64,000 nt of DNA from assembly GCA_031460455.1 (NCBI GenBank), contig JAVKTQ010000005.1, positions 164,389 to 228,388 of the forward strand, in the 5' to 3' direction. Positions 8,276-18,005 of this stretch are shown piece after piece (position 1 is the stretch's first letter; every line of letters begins with the position of its first letter). The notes under the pieces were generated by a model. The model worked only from the letters and a program-made list of their open reading frames with translations, searched no databases and was not told the DNA's origin. Both the position numbers and the translations under genes were made by a program. The stretch comes from Sporomusaceae bacterium (GTDB taxonomy: Bacteria; Bacillota; Negativicutes; Sporomusales; UBA7701).

Positions 8276-9961
8276 ATGGACTACGCCGTCAACATCATCA
8301 CCGTGATTCAGTTTTTCTTCGCCGTCGTTATCGGCATGTACTTCTGGAATCTCCTCCGCTCCCAGCAGGGCAACAGGGTCGCCGTGGAGCGGGAATCCAA
8401 GAAGGAGATGGAGAAGCTGCAGCGGCTGCGGGAGATTTCCCTGACCGAGCCGCTGGCGGAGAAGACCCGCCCGGCCAGCTTCGGGGAGATCGTCGGCCAG
8501 GCGGAGGGGCTCAAGGCGCTCCGCGCGGCGCTGTGCGGACCGAATCCCCAGCATGTGATCATGTACGGGCCGCCCGGCGTCGGCAAGACGGCGGCCGCCA
8601 GGCTGGTGCTGGAGGAGGCCAAGCGTAACTCGCTGTCGCCTTTTGGCGCGGCCGCCAAGTTCATCGAGATGGATGCGACGACGGCCCGCTTCGACGAGCG
8701 CGGCATCGCCGACCCGCTGATCGGCACGGTGCACGACCCGATCTACCAGGGGGCGGGACCGCTCGGCATCGCCGGCATTCCCCAGCCCAAGCCCGGGGCG
8801 GTGACCAAGGCTCACGGCGGCCTGCTGTTCATCGACGAGATCGGCGAATTGCACCATATCCAGATGAACAAGCTGCTGAAGGTGCTGGAAGACCGCAAGG
8901 TGTTTCTGGAGAGTTCGTACTATAGCACCGAGGATACCAACATACCGTCCCATATCCATGATATTTTCCAGAACGGCCTGCCGGCCGATTTCCGCCTCAT
9001 CGGCGCGACCACCCGCATGCCTCAGGATATCCCGCCGGCAATAAGGTCGCGGTGTGTGGAGATTTTCTTCCGGCCGCTGCTGGCTGACGAGGTTTCCCTG
9101 ATCGCCCGCAACGCCGTCCGCAAGGTCGAGCTATCCATCGAAGACGGGGCGGTGGAGGTCATCAAGCGCTATGCGAACAACGGCCGCGAGGCGGTCAATA
9201 TCGTGCAGATCGTGGCTGGCGTGGCCCTCAATGACGGCAAGAAGAATATCACCGCCGGCGATGTGGAGTGGGTGGTGAATTTCGGCCAGTATAACCCGCA
9301 GCCGGAGCGGAAGATCGGCGCCAAGCCCCAGGTGGGGTTCGCTAACGGCCTGGCGGTGTACGGCGCGAATGTCGGCACGCTGATGGAGATCGAGGTTTCG
9401 GCGGTGCCGAACCCGCTGGGCAGCGGCAAGCTGACGGTGACGGGGGTGGTGGACGAGGAGGAGATCGGCGTGCCCGGCCGGACGATGCGCCGCAAGAGCA
9501 TGGCCAAGGGGTCGCTGGATAATGTACTTACCGTTTTGTGGAGCCGGTTCGGCATTGATTACCACAAGTACGACATCCACGTCAATTTTCCCGGCGGCGG
9601 GCCGGTGGACGGCCCTTCGGCCGGGGTGACGGCGGCCACGGCCATTTATTCGGCGGTGAACAATATCCCCATCGATAACACGGTGGCGATGACGGGCGAG
9701 ATTTCTATCCGCGGCCTCGTGAAGCCGGTGGGCGGGGTGAGCGCCAAGATCGCGGCCGCCAAGCAGGCGGGGGCGCGGCGGGTGATCATCCCGAAGGAGA
9801 ACTGGCAGGAGCTTTATAAGACGATCGGGGTGGAGGTGGTGGCGGCGGAGACGATCGACGAGGTGTTCAAAAGCGCGCTGGTTAAGGTGGGCGATCTTTG
9901 CCGGCTGGAGGTGCTGACGCCGAAGCACGATTATCTTACCGCCGCGGGGATAAAGATGTAG
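8276..9961 (+). CDS. lonB: ATP-dependent protease LonB (membrane-anchored Lon type)
   Basis: This 561-residue protein has an N-terminal membrane segment (residues about 7-27), an AAA+ domain with Walker A GPPGVGKT (98-105) and Walker B LLFIDEIGEL, and a C-terminal Lon protease domain. The catalytic Ser lies in GPVDGPSAGVTAAT and the Lys in PVGGVSAKIAAAK. Firmicute LonB is known in forespore or stress proteolysis. The start is the ATG after AAGGAGG; upstream in-frame codons run into the repeat element and are rejected. It is followed by its full-length paralogue lon. Confidence 0.95.
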   Translation: MDYAVNIITVIQFFFAVVIGMYFWNLLRSQQGNRVAVERESKKEMEKLQRLREISLTEPLAEKTRPASFGEIVGQAEGLKALRAALCGPNPQHVIMYGPPGVGKTAAARLVLEEAKRNSLSPFGAAAKFIEMDATTARFDERGIADPLIGTVHDPIYQGAGPLGIAGIPQPKPGAVTKAHGGLLFIDEIGELHHIQMNKLLKVLEDRKVFLESSYYSTEDTNIPSHIHDIFQNGLPADFRLIGATTRMPQDIPPAIRSRCVEIFFRPLLADEVSLIARNAVRKVELSIEDGAVEVIKRYANNGREAVNIVQIVAGVALNDGKKNITAGDVEWVVNFGQYNPQPERKIGAKPQVGFANGLAVYGANVGTLMEIEVSAVPNPLGSGKLTVTGVVDEEEIGVPGRTMRRKSMAKGSLDNVLTVLWSRFGIDYHKYDIHVNFPGGGPVDGPSAGVTAATAIYSAVNNIPIDNTVAMTGEISIRGLVKPVGGVSAKIAAAKQAGARRVIIPKENWQELYKTIGVEVVAAETIDEVFKSALVKVGDLCRLEVLTPKHDYLTAAGIKM

Positions 9962-10120
9962 GGATAGGGGAGCCGATGGCAACATCGGCTCTTTTTGAAT
10001 TATATCGCGCAGCAGCGACAGTATTTTTCATTGGAGGATTTTTCCCTACGGCCTGAGAATATTTATAAATAGCGACGTTGAAACTAACACTGCCATGCGA
10101 ATCGGAAGGAGGCGAAACAA

Positions 10121-12436
10121 TTGTCCAAACAGCTGAGAAAGATGCCGTTACTGCCGCTCCGGGGCATTCTCGTTTTTCCATATATGATTATTCACCTCGA
10201 TGTCGGCCGCGAGAAGTCGATCGGCGCGCTGGAGGAGGCGATGGTTCACGACCGGCTGATAATGCTGGCCAGCCAGCGCGACGCTCAGAACGATAAGCCG
10301 CTGCCGGAGGACATATTCAGTGTCGGCACGGTGGCCGAGATCAAGCAGCTGCTTAAACTGCCTGGCGGCACTATCCGCGTGCTGGTGGAGGGGCTTCACC
10401 GGGCGGAGATCGTCCGCTACGCCGAGCTTGAGCCGTTTTACATGGCGGAGATCCGCGAATACGACGAGGCCGAGCCCAAGACGCCGGAGGTGGAGGCGCT
10501 CACCCGCACGGCGATCAGCCAGTTCGAGCAGTGGGTGAAGCTGAGCAAGAAGATTCCGCCGGAGACGCTGGTGTCGGTGGTGATGGTTGAGGAGCCGGGA
10601 CGGCTGACCGACCTTATCGCCAGCCACCTTGCGCTGAAGATCGAGGATAAGCAGGTGCTGCTGGACGCCGTGGATGTGAAGGAGCGGCTGGAGAGGCTGT
10701 GCGATATCCTCGGCCGCGAGATGGAAATCCTCGAGCTGGAGAAAAAGATCAACGTCCGTGTCCGCAAGCAGATGGAGAAGACCCAGAAGGAGTACTACCT
10801 GCGCGAGCAGCTCAAGGCGATCCAGAAGGAGCTGGGCGACAAGGACGACCGGATGGCCGAGGCGGACGAGTACCGCCAGCGGATGAAGGAGCAGGAGCTG
10901 CCCAAAGAGGTTGCGGAGAAGATAACGAAGGAGATCGAGCGGCTGGAGAAGATGCCGCCGATGGTGGCCGAGAGCGCCGTCATCCGCACGTATCTCGACT
11001 GGCTGCTGGCGCTGCCGTGGGCTAAGGAGACGACCGACCGCCTCGATATCGGCATCGCCGAGAAGATTCTCGACGAGGACCACTACGGTCTGGAGAAGGT
11101 CAAGGAACGCATCCTCGAATATTTGTCGATCCGCAAACTGACCGAGAAGATGAAAGGGCCCATCCTTTGCCTAGTGGGGCCGCCCGGTGTCGGCAAGACG
11201 TCGCTGGCCCGTTCGATCGCCCGTGCGATGGAGCGCAAGTTCGTGCGCGTGTCGCTGGGCGGCGTGCGCGACGAGGCCGAGGTCCGCGGCCACCGGCGCA
11301 CGTATGTGGGGGCGCTGCCGGGGCGGGTTATCCAGGGGATGCGCACCGCGGGCTCGAAGAACCCCGTTTTCCTGCTGGACGAGATCGACAAGATGAGCTC
11401 GGATTTCCGCGGCGACCCGTCGGCCGCTCTGCTGGAGGTCCTCGACCCGGAACAGAACAACACGTTCAGCGATCACTATGTCGAGGTGCCGTTCGATCTG
11501 TCGCGGGTGCTGTGGGTGGTGACGGCCAATGTGATGCACAATATCCCCCGGCCGCTTTTAGACCGCATGGAGACGATCACCATCGCCGGCTATACCGAGG
11601 AGGAGAAGGTCCAGATCGCTGTCCGCTACCTGATACCCAAGCAGGTCCGCGACCACGGCCTGACAGATAAGCAGATTATTTTCTCCGAGGGCACCATTCA
11701 GAAGGTCATCCGCGATTATACCCGCGAGGCCGGGGTGCGCAATCTCGAACGCAATATCGCCAATCTGTGCCGCAAGGCGGCCCGCCAGATAGTGCAGGAG
11801 AAACGGACGGTGGTGAAGATCACCGCCCAGAATCTGCACACATTCCTGGGGGCCCCCAAGTACCGCCACAACAAGACGGAGCGCAACCTCCAGGTGGGGG
11901 TGGCCACTGGCCTGGCCTGGACCGAGGTGGGCGGCGACGTGCTGGCGGTCGAGGTTTCGACGATGAAGGGCAAGGGCAAGTTGACCCTCACCGGCCAGCT
12001 CGGCGGCGTTATGCAGGAGTCGGCCCAGGCGGGCTTCAGCTATATCCGCAGCCGTGCCGAGGAACTTGGTATCGAACCCGGTTTCTACGAGAAGACGGAT
12101 ATCCATATCCACCTGCCGGAGGGAGCCATTCCCAAGGACGGCCCGTCGGCCGGCATCACGATGGCGACGGCGATCGCCTCCGCCCTGACCGGCCGGCCGG
12201 TGAAGAACGATATCGCCATGACGGGCGAGATCACGCTGCGCGGCCGCGTTTTGCCTGTAGGCGGCATCAAGGAGAAGGTGTTGGCCGCCCACAGGGTGGG
12301 CATACGGAAAATCGTCCTCCCCAAGGAGAACAAGCGCGATATGGATGATATTCCGGTGAATGTGAAGCGCAGTCTGGAGTTCGTCCTGGTGGAGCAAATG
12401 GACGAGGTGCTCGAGGCCGCGCTGGCGGACAAATGA
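10121..12436 (+). CDS. lon: ATP-dependent protease La (Lon)
   Basis: This 771-residue Lon of usual length degrades damaged and regulatory proteins in the cytoplasm. Visible parts are the N-terminal LAN substrate-binding domain ([14 protein letters not shown]), a long coiled coil, AAA+ with Walker [10 protein letters not shown] and Walker [10 protein letters not shown], and the Ser-Lys peptidase domain ([25 protein letters not shown]). The start is TTG behind GGAGG. Its stop overlaps the engB start (ATGA), so the two are translationally coupled. Confidence 0.97.
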   Translation: MSKQLRKMPLLPLRGILVFPYMIIHLDVGREKSIGALEEAMVHDRLIMLASQRDAQNDKPLPEDIFSVGTVAEIKQLLKLPGGTIRVLVEGLHRAEIVRYAELEPFYMAEIREYDEAEPKTPEVEALTRTAISQFEQWVKLSKKIPPETLVSVVMVEEPGRLTDLIASHLALKIEDKQVLLDAVDVKERLERLCDILGREMEILELEKKINVRVRKQMEKTQKEYYLREQLKAIQKELGDKDDRMAEADEYRQRMKEQELPKEVAEKITKEIERLEKMPPMVAESAVIRTYLDWLLALPWAKETTDRLDIGIAEKILDEDHYGLEKVKERILEYLSIRKLTEKMKGPILCLVGPPGVGKTSLARSIARAMERKFVRVSLGGVRDEAEVRGHRRTYVGALPGRVIQGMRTAGSKNPVFLLDEIDKMSSDFRGDPSAALLEVLDPEQNNTFSDHYVEVPFDLSRVLWVVTANVMHNIPRPLLDRMETITIAGYTEEEKVQIAVRYLIPKQVRDHGLTDKQIIFSEGTIQKVIRDYTREAGVRNLERNIANLCRKAARQIVQEKRTVVKITAQNLHTFLGAPKYRHNKTERNLQVGVATGLAWTEVGGDVLAVEVSTMKGKGKLTLTGQLGGVMQESAQAGFSYIRSRAEELGIEPGFYEKTDIHIHLPEGAIPKDGPSAGITMATAIASALTGRPVKNDIAMTGEITLRGRVLPVGGIKEKVLAAHRVGIRKIVLPKENKRDMDDIPVNVKRSLEFVLVEQMDEVLEAALADK

Positions 12437-13065
12437 GCACGACGGCGGCGACGCCGAATGTTGTGGGCGCCCGCTACCTGGCGTCCGCCGTGCGGGCCGA
12501 CCAGTACCCGGAGGGGGACTTTGCCGAGGTGGCTTTTATCGGCCGCTCGAATGTGGGCAAGTCGTCGCTGATCAATTCCCTCTGCCGCCACGGCGGCCTC
12601 GCCCGGATCAGCGCCACTCCCGGCAAGACGCAGACGATCAATTTTTATTCCGTGGCCCTCAAGTACAGCGAGGAGGAGCGGCGCCAGTTCCTGCTGGTCG
12701 ACCTGCCGGGCTACGGCTACGCCCGCACCGGCCGGGCGACGCGCCGCCAGTGGACGAAGTTCATCGACGAGTTTCTGGCCGCGTCGCCGCGGCTGAGGCT
12801 GGTCTGCCAACTGGTCGACAGCCGCCACCCGCCGATGGACAGCGACAAGGACGCTTACCGGCGGCTGGCCGAGCTCGGCCGGCCGGTGCAGGTGGTGGCT
12901 ACCAAGACGGACAAGCTTTCCCGCCAGGCGGCGAAGAAGAATGTGGCTGTTATCCGCGCCGGCCTGGCGCTGCCGGAAGGCGCGAATGTCATCGCCTACT
13001 CGGCGACGGACGGAACGGGGCGGAGCGAGCTCCTTGACGTAATCAGCCAGATTTTGCTAAAATGA
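12433..13065 (+). CDS. engB: ribosome-assembly GTPase EngB/YsxC
   Basis: This 210-residue TRAFAC GTPase is needed for 50S subunit assembly. The GTPase motifs are G1 GRSNVGKS (37-44), G3 DLPGYGYA and G4 TKTDK. The length is typical of YihA/YsxC/EngB. The ATG overlaps the lon stop. A hairpin follows the stop and probably ends the lon-engB transcript. Confidence 0.96.
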   Translation: MSTTAATPNVVGARYLASAVRADQYPEGDFAEVAFIGRSNVGKSSLINSLCRHGGLARISATPGKTQTINFYSVALKYSEEERRQFLLVDLPGYGYARTGRATRRQWTKFIDEFLAASPRLRLVCQLVDSRHPPMDSDKDAYRRLAELGRPVQVVATKTDKLSRQAAKKNVAVIRAGLALPEGANVIAYSATDGTGRSELLDVISQILLK

Positions 13066-13074
13066 ATGCATACG

Positions 13075-13098
13075 GGGGCAGTCTGACCAGTCTGCCCC
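13075..13098 (+). terminator. hairpin terminator after engB
   Basis: GGGGCAG / CTGCCCC stem followed by TTGTT, 9 bases after the engB stop. Confidence 0.65.
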
Positions 13099-13119
13099 TT
13101 GTTAATTTCGGGAGGCGCC

Positions 13120-13572
13120 ATGCTTAACGACTTCGACAAGCAACTGCTGAATATCATCCAGAGCGATATTCCGCTGGTTTCCCGTCCGTTCGCGGTCCTG
13201 GCCGAGCGCCTCGGCGCCGACGAGGCGACGGTTATCGAACGCCTGCGGTTCCTGCGGGAAAACGGTTTTATCCGCCGCATCGGCCCGTTTTTCGACTCGG
13301 CCCGGCTGGGTTATGTGAGCACGCTGGTGGCGCTGGCGGTCGAGCCGGACGATTTGCCGGCGGTGGCCGCGGCGGTGAACGCCTATCCCGGCGTGACCCA
13401 TAACTACGAGCGCGAGGGGGCCTATAATCTGTGGTTCGCGCTTCTCAGCCCGAATATGGCCGCTCAGGAGCGGGTGCTGGCCGCCGTCGGCGGTCTGCCG
13501 GGCATAAAGCGGCTGCTTAATCTGCCGGCGACGAAGAAATTCAAGGTTAATGTGCGTTTTACGCTGGAGTAG
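13120..13572 (+). CDS. ahbA: siroheme decarboxylase, AhbA-type subunit
   Basis: This 150-residue protein has an Lrp/AsnC-like winged-helix N-terminus (DFDKQLLNIIQSDIPLVSRP) and a NirD/AhbA-like alpha/beta C-terminus (NYEREGAYNLWFALL). The family removes two carboxyls from siroheme on the alternative haem (or haem d1) route, as an A/B heterodimer. ATG is preceded by GGGAGG. It is immediately followed by its paralogue AhbB. The order A then B rests on similarity to the known pair, and the subunit labels could be swapped. Confidence 0.88.
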   Translation: MLNDFDKQLLNIIQSDIPLVSRPFAVLAERLGADEATVIERLRFLRENGFIRRIGPFFDSARLGYVSTLVALAVEPDDLPAVAAAVNAYPGVTHNYEREGAYNLWFALLSPNMAAQERVLAAVGGLPGIKRLLNLPATKKFKVNVRFTLE

Positions 13573-13578
13573 GTGAGG

Positions 13579-14058
13579 ATGCTGGACGAACTTGACAGGA
13601 AGATTATCGCCGCGCTGCAGGACGATCTGCCGCTGGTGCCTGAGCCGTACAAGGCGGTGGCCGAGCGGCTGGGCATCGGCGAAGAGGAGCTGCTGGCAAG
13701 GCTCGCGGGCTACCGGGCGAGAGGCGAGATGCGGCGGATGGGGGCGGTGCTGAGGCACCGCGAGATCGGTTATGCCGCCAACGCGCTGTGCGCCTGGCAG
13801 GTGCCGGCGGGCAGGCTCGAGGCGGCGGCGGCGGCGATGACCGCCAGCGCGGCGGTGACGCATTGCTACGCCCGCGTGCCGCGGGACGGCTGGCCCTATA
13901 ATTTTTATATCATGCTTCACGGCCATACCCGCGAGGAATGCTCCCGGATGGCGGCCGCGCTGGCGGCCGAACTCGGTCTGGGCGATTTTGTCATGCTTTT
14001 CTCCACCAAGGAGTGGAAGAAGACGAGTATGCGCTATTTCGGGGAGGGAGATATATGA
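13579..14058 (+). CDS. ahbB: siroheme decarboxylase, AhbB-type subunit
   Basis: This 159-residue paralogue of the preceding gene has the same winged helix plus NirD-like fold (LDELDRKIIAALQDDLPLV; WPYNFYIMLHG). With AhbA it forms didecarboxysiroheme. ATG is preferred over an in-frame GTG six bases upstream, which would sit too near the ribosome-binding site. Its stop overlaps the start of the acyltransferase gene. No ahbC or ahbD homologue is in the window, so the pathway must be completed elsewhere. Confidence 0.88.
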   Translation: MLDELDRKIIAALQDDLPLVPEPYKAVAERLGIGEEELLARLAGYRARGEMRRMGAVLRHREIGYAANALCAWQVPAGRLEAAAAAMTASAAVTHCYARVPRDGWPYNFYIMLHGHTREECSRMAAALAAELGLGDFVMLFSTKEWKKTSMRYFGEGDI

Positions 14059-14954
14059 TCAGGGGGTTCGACGAACTGCTGGCGGCGGCCCGCGGCTTGC
14101 CGCCCCGCCGGGTGGCGGTGGCGGCGGCGCACGACGAGGCGGTGCTGGAGGCGGTGCGCGATGCGCGGGCGCGGGGGATCGCCGAGTTCGTACTGATCGG
14201 CGATCAGGCCAAGCTGAAGTCCCTGGCGGGTTCCACGGGGGTGAACCTCGCCGATGTGGAGGTAATCCACGAGCCCGACGTCCGCCAGGCGGCGCGGCGG
14301 GCGGCGGCGATGGCGGGCAGCGGCCAGGCCGATATGCTGATGAAGGGGCTTATCGGCACAGGCGATTTCCTGCGCGCTCTGCTTGATAAGGAGCTAGGCC
14401 TGCGCACCGGCTCGCTCCTCAGCCATGTGTTCGTCATCGAACTCGCCGGCTGGGACAGACTGCTGTTTGTGACCGACGCGGCGATGAATGTCAGCCCGAC
14501 GCTGGCCGACAAGGCGGCTATCATCGGCAACGCCGTCACCCTGGCGGGAGCCTTGGGGGTCGACCCGGTGAGGGTGGCCGTGCTGGCGGCGGTGGAGACG
14601 GTGGACGCCGGCATGCCGGCGACGCTGGAGGCGGCCGCGCTGGCGAAAATGGCCGAGCGGGGCCAGATTAAAGGGGCGATCGTCGACGGTCCGTTGGCGC
14701 TCGACAACGCGATCAGCGAAGAGGCGGCCCGCCACAAGGGAATCGTGAGCCAGGTGGCCGGCAGGGCCGATATTCTGATGGTGCCCGACATCGAGGCCGG
14801 CAACATGCTCGGCAAGTCGATGGTCTATTTCGCCCGCGCCCGCATCGCCGGGCTGGTGATGGGCGCCGCCAAGCCGGTTATCGTGACTTCGCGGGCCGAC
14901 AGCGCCGAATCGAAGATGCTGTCGATCGCTCTGGGGGCCGTTACGGCGAAGTGA
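14055..14954 (+). CDS. phosphate acyltransferase (phosphate butyryltransferase family)
   Basis: This 299-residue member of the phosphotransacetylase/phosphotransbutyrylase family exchanges the CoA of an acyl-CoA for phosphate. Visible family motifs are MKGLIGTGDFLRALLD, the substrate-site stretch VTDAAMN, IVDGPLALDNA, and DIEAGNMLGKSMVYFA. The start overlaps the ahbB stop, which is an odd coupling of haem and acyl-phosphate genes. No kinase partner (buk/ack) is adjacent. The acyl group (acetyl, propionyl, butyryl or branched) cannot be settled; the neighbouring oxidoreductase would suit a branched acyl-CoA. Confidence 0.85.
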   Translation: MIRGFDELLAAARGLPPRRVAVAAAHDEAVLEAVRDARARGIAEFVLIGDQAKLKSLAGSTGVNLADVEVIHEPDVRQAARRAAAMAGSGQADMLMKGLIGTGDFLRALLDKELGLRTGSLLSHVFVIELAGWDRLLFVTDAAMNVSPTLADKAAIIGNAVTLAGALGVDPVRVAVLAAVETVDAGMPATLEAAALAKMAERGQIKGAIVDGPLALDNAISEEAARHKGIVSQVAGRADILMVPDIEAGNMLGKSMVYFARARIAGLVMGAAKPVIVTSRADSAESKMLSIALGAVTAK

Positions 14955-14994
14955 AATAAGTAACTTTGCATTTTTATCCAGCGGCAGGAGGAAT

Positions 14995-15042
14995 TTGCCC
15001 GCGGTGATAGAATACGTGTATGTAAAAATACTGGTCAGACCA
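14995..15042 (+). promoter_or_regulatory. promoter with GntR/LldR-type operator before the oxidoreductase operon
   Basis: TTGCCC-N18-TATGTA (14995-15024) is a plausible sigma-A promoter. The perfect-arm palindrome TGGTCAGACCA (15032-15042) overlaps the expected transcription start. TGGT-N3-ACCA is the known operator form of FadR-family regulators such as LldR and PdhR. A near-identical site precedes the lactate permease gene, next to a FadR-family regulator gene. Confidence 0.6.
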
Positions 15043-15404
15043 CCTGTCCGCTGAAAAATTCAGCTGCCGCGGGGGTGGCGCTGCCAAGGACGTATTTAAG
15101 GCCCGGTGTTGGTAAAAACTAACGAATGATTATGAAGGTTCGGGATTCCCGCCTTTGTATACGGAGCGGCTGGTTTAACCGCGCTATTGCCCCGGAGGAA
15201 AGGTCGCAGTTCTGATCGCAGCCCGCGTGACGGACTGCGCTCTTGCGCCTGTTATCCGCTTGACGGCGGGCCGGGGAACACGGCGGCCCGCGGCGCGTCG
15301 CCGGCCCGAGAGAGGGCGCACGGCAGGGTGTGGCGAAACGCGGCGGGACAGGCAGGTTATTTCAGCGTCCGGAGGTCATATTATTTTCAGGAGGTGGCTG
15401 TTTT
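15043..15404 (+). other. long GC-rich leader without a gene
   Basis: About 360 bases between the operator and the alpha-subunit start hold no convincing coding frame. There are several inverted repeats, such as GCGGGCC...GGCCCGC near 15266-15294, but no T-run, and I recognise no known riboswitch core. An AGGAGG site precedes the next start. Confidence 0.4.
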
Positions 15405-16478
15405 ATGGCCGAAGTTTCTCTGCAAGGTGAACAGAGAGTATTCATGACAGGCAACGAGGTTGTTGCCTGGGCTGCCGTGGCAGCGAAGGTCGATATCATG
15501 TACGGGTACCCGATCACCCCCCAGAACGAGATTATGCATTACTGGACGAGGCTGGCGCCCAAATACGGCAAGCGCTTTCTCCAGACAGAGGACGAGATTT
15601 CCGCCGGCTTCACGATGCTCGGCGGCGTCATGACCGGCCGCAAAGCGTTCACCGCGACCGCCGGACCGGGCAATGTGCTGATGCAGGAATCCTGTGTGAT
15701 GGCCGAAATGATGCGCCTGCCGGCGGTGTACGTGATCCAGCAGCGGGGCGGCCCGTCGACGGCTACCGTAATCTACGCCCAGCAGGAGACGACGCTCACC
15801 TGTTTCGGCGGCAACGGCGAAGGCCACCGCATCGTTTATTCGACGGCGACTCACCAGGAGCTGTTCGATTATACGATCAAGGCGTTCAACGCCGCCTGGA
15901 CATACCGTTTCCCCTCCTTTGTGCTCGGCGACGGCTACCAGGCCAAGATGCGCGAGCCGTTGACCATTTACGAGGCCGCGGCCAAGGGCGTGAAACTTGT
16001 CCCGACCGAGCCGATGGTCGGCGAGGTCAAACCCGGCAAACAGTTCAAGCACCTCCGCAACACTTACAATACCGAGGAGGAGCTTTACGAGGTCGTTATG
16101 GCCAACCAGCGCGACTGGGACGCCATGGCCCCCAAGGTGGTCGAGTGGTCTGAAAAGGACTGCCAGGACGCCGACGTGGTGTTCGTGTGCCACGGCGTCG
16201 TCGCCCGCGCCGCCATCGGCGCCGTCGACGAGCTGAGGGCCCAGGGCAAAAAGGTCGGTCTCTTCCGCCCCATTACTGTTCGTCCCTTCCCGGAAAAACA
16301 GCTCGCCGACGCGGTCAAGAACGCCAAGAAGGTGGTTGTGGCCGAGTCCGCTTATGGCCAGCTTCTTAAGATGGTGCAGGTCGCGATGTGCGGCGGCAAG
16401 GCCGAGATCGTCCCGATGCTCCGTCCGGGGATCGGCATCACCACCGAAGAACTCGTGGAAGAATACAACAAACTGTGA
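15405..16478 (+). CDS. 2-oxoacid:ferredoxin oxidoreductase alpha subunit
   Basis: This 357-residue protein has the pyrimidine-binding domain of the PorA/VorB/KorA family (MTGNEVVAWAAVAA; GYPITPQNEI; QTEDEISAGFTMLGG; ATAGPGNVLMQE) plus the transketolase-C-like domain (VVFVCHGVVARAA). It forms the active site with the beta subunit. ATG is preceded by AGGAGGTG; in-frame codons upstream lie in the leader. It is first of a four-gene operon alpha-beta-gamma-delta. The substrate is likely 2-oxoisovalerate or 2-oxoglutarate, but this is not proven. Confidence 0.92.
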   Translation: MAEVSLQGEQRVFMTGNEVVAWAAVAAKVDIMYGYPITPQNEIMHYWTRLAPKYGKRFLQTEDEISAGFTMLGGVMTGRKAFTATAGPGNVLMQESCVMAEMMRLPAVYVIQQRGGPSTATVIYAQQETTLTCFGGNGEGHRIVYSTATHQELFDYTIKAFNAAWTYRFPSFVLGDGYQAKMREPLTIYEAAAKGVKLVPTEPMVGEVKPGKQFKHLRNTYNTEEELYEVVMANQRDWDAMAPKVVEWSEKDCQDADVVFVCHGVVARAAIGAVDELRAQGKKVGLFRPITVRPFPEKQLADAVKNAKKVVVAESAYGQLLKMVQVAMCGGKAEIVPMLRPGIGITTEELVEEYNKL

Positions 16479-16496
16479 TGGCAGGGGGAAGATAGC

Positions 16497-17270
16497 ATGC
16501 AAGAGTTGAAAGAGAACAACGTTCTTCAGCCGGCTATGCCCAAGAGCTGGAATGAAGAGACAAAACCGCATAAATTCTGTCCCGGCTGCGGCCACGGGAT
16601 TATTCTCAAGGCGGTGGGCGAGGTCATCGATGAGCTGGGCATCCAGGATAAGATCGTTTTCGGCTGCGATATCGGCTGTTCGCTCCTGTCGTGGGATTTC
16701 TTCGCCTGCGACAGCGTGCAGACCCACCACGGCCGCACGACGCCGGTTATCACCGGCATGAAGCGCGCCAACACCGATATAATCGGCATTGCTTATATGG
16801 GCGACGGCGGCGGCTATGCCATCGGCTCGCAGCATCTTTTCAACGCCGCGGTGCGGGGCGAGAAGATCACGATAATCCTGTGCAACAACTGCAACTATGG
16901 GATGACCGGCGGCCAGATGGCGCCGACAACCCTGCCTGGCATGAAGACTGAGACGTCGCCTTACGGCCGCGATGTCGAGCAGACGGGTTACCCGACCAAG
17001 GGTCCGGAAATGGTGGCTGCCGTGGCTCCCGAGGGCGCGTATGTCGCCCGCGGCACGATCGCCAACGTCCGCCAGTTGAAAGGTTTCATCAAGAAGGCCC
17101 TGGAGAATCAGATGGCCGGCAACGGCATTTCGTTCGTGGAATGCCTGTCGTCCTGCCCGACGAACTGGCGCACCAACGCCAAACAGACCTGGGAGTTCGT
17201 GGAGAAGGATATGGCCCAGTACTTCAAGGTCGGCGAACTCAGGACCCCGCAGGCGAAGGAGGGCAAATAA
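16497..17270 (+). CDS. 2-oxoacid:ferredoxin oxidoreductase beta (TPP) subunit
   Basis: This 257-residue TPP-binding subunit has the cluster-type Cys motif KFCPGCGHG and two further Cys in DIGCS and FFACD. The TPP/Mg motif is GDGGGYAIG...NNCNYGMTGGQMAPTT. It binds thiamine diphosphate at the interface with alpha. It is closely related to the truncated beta gene at the left edge, so the organism has at least two such enzymes. It lies 18 bases after alpha and 1 base before gamma, in one operon. Confidence 0.93.
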   Translation: MQELKENNVLQPAMPKSWNEETKPHKFCPGCGHGIILKAVGEVIDELGIQDKIVFGCDIGCSLLSWDFFACDSVQTHHGRTTPVITGMKRANTDIIGIAYMGDGGGYAIGSQHLFNAAVRGEKITIILCNNCNYGMTGGQMAPTTLPGMKTETSPYGRDVEQTGYPTKGPEMVAAVAPEGAYVARGTIANVRQLKGFIKKALENQMAGNGISFVECLSSCPTNWRTNAKQTWEFVEKDMAQYFKVGELRTPQAKEGK

Positions 17271-17271
17271 G

Positions 17272-17991
17272 ATGGCAAAAGTCGTGAAAATAGCCCTGGC
17301 CGGTGAAGGCGGGCAAGGCGTTCAGTCGATTGCCGAGATTTTGGCCGAGGCGGCCAACGAGGAAGGCAAAAACGCCCTGTATATCCCCAACTTCGGCGTC
17401 GAGCAGCGGGGCGGCGTTTCGATCGCTTTCGTGCAGATTTCCGACGGCGCGATCGGCGCGCCCAAGTTCGTGGAGGCGGATATCCTTATCCCGCTCAGCC
17501 CGCGTGCGGTAAAAAGGACCAAGATGCACGCCGGCAAAAACACGGTGTATATCTACGATAATTCTCTCGTTCAGGAAGCCGAGGTCAACGACAATATCGT
17601 CGGCATGCAGTATTTCGACGTGACCCCGCCCTGCCCGACGGCGGACGCGGCCAACGCCGATATGCAGCAGGATATGATCGCCGGCGAGCCCAAGACCTGT
17701 TCGTTTACCAGACCCGGCCCCGGCGTCGATCCCGCCGATCTCCCGACCAACGTCAAGAAGGTCATTGCCTGCCCCGCCAACGATCTGGCCAAGAACGAGC
17801 TGCATCCGCGGGTTTTCAACATCATCATCCTCGGCGCGATTATCGCCGCCACGGAAGTGTTGCCCATGGACAGCATCAAGAAGGCGCTGGAAACCAAGCT
17901 CGGCGATAAGTTCAAGGCCGATCCCAAGCTGCGCGATATGAACTTCAAGGCGCTCGACCGCGGCTACGAACTCATCAAGAGCGCGATGTAA
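17272..17991 (+). CDS. 2-oxoacid:ferredoxin oxidoreductase gamma subunit
   Basis: This 239-residue gamma-family protein has GEGGQGVQS near the N-terminus and PNFGVEQRGG. It is longer than the gamma gene at the left edge; the extra part is a C-terminal helical segment after residue about 180. It belongs to the acceptor-oxidoreductase complex with its neighbours. The start is ATG directly after the beta stop. Confidence 0.92.
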   Translation: MAKVVKIALAGEGGQGVQSIAEILAEAANEEGKNALYIPNFGVEQRGGVSIAFVQISDGAIGAPKFVEADILIPLSPRAVKRTKMHAGKNTVYIYDNSLVQEAEVNDNIVGMQYFDVTPPCPTADAANADMQQDMIAGEPKTCSFTRPGPGVDPADLPTNVKKVIACPANDLAKNELHPRVFNIIILGAIIAATEVLPMDSIKKALETKLGDKFKADPKLRDMNFKALDRGYELIKSAM

Positions 17992-18005
17992 GGAGGGGTA
18001 CGAAA

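Noticed and set aside
13079..13092. TCTGACCAG as a further GntR-type operator
   Set aside because: It is the loop region of the engB terminator and lacks the TGGT...ACCA arms.
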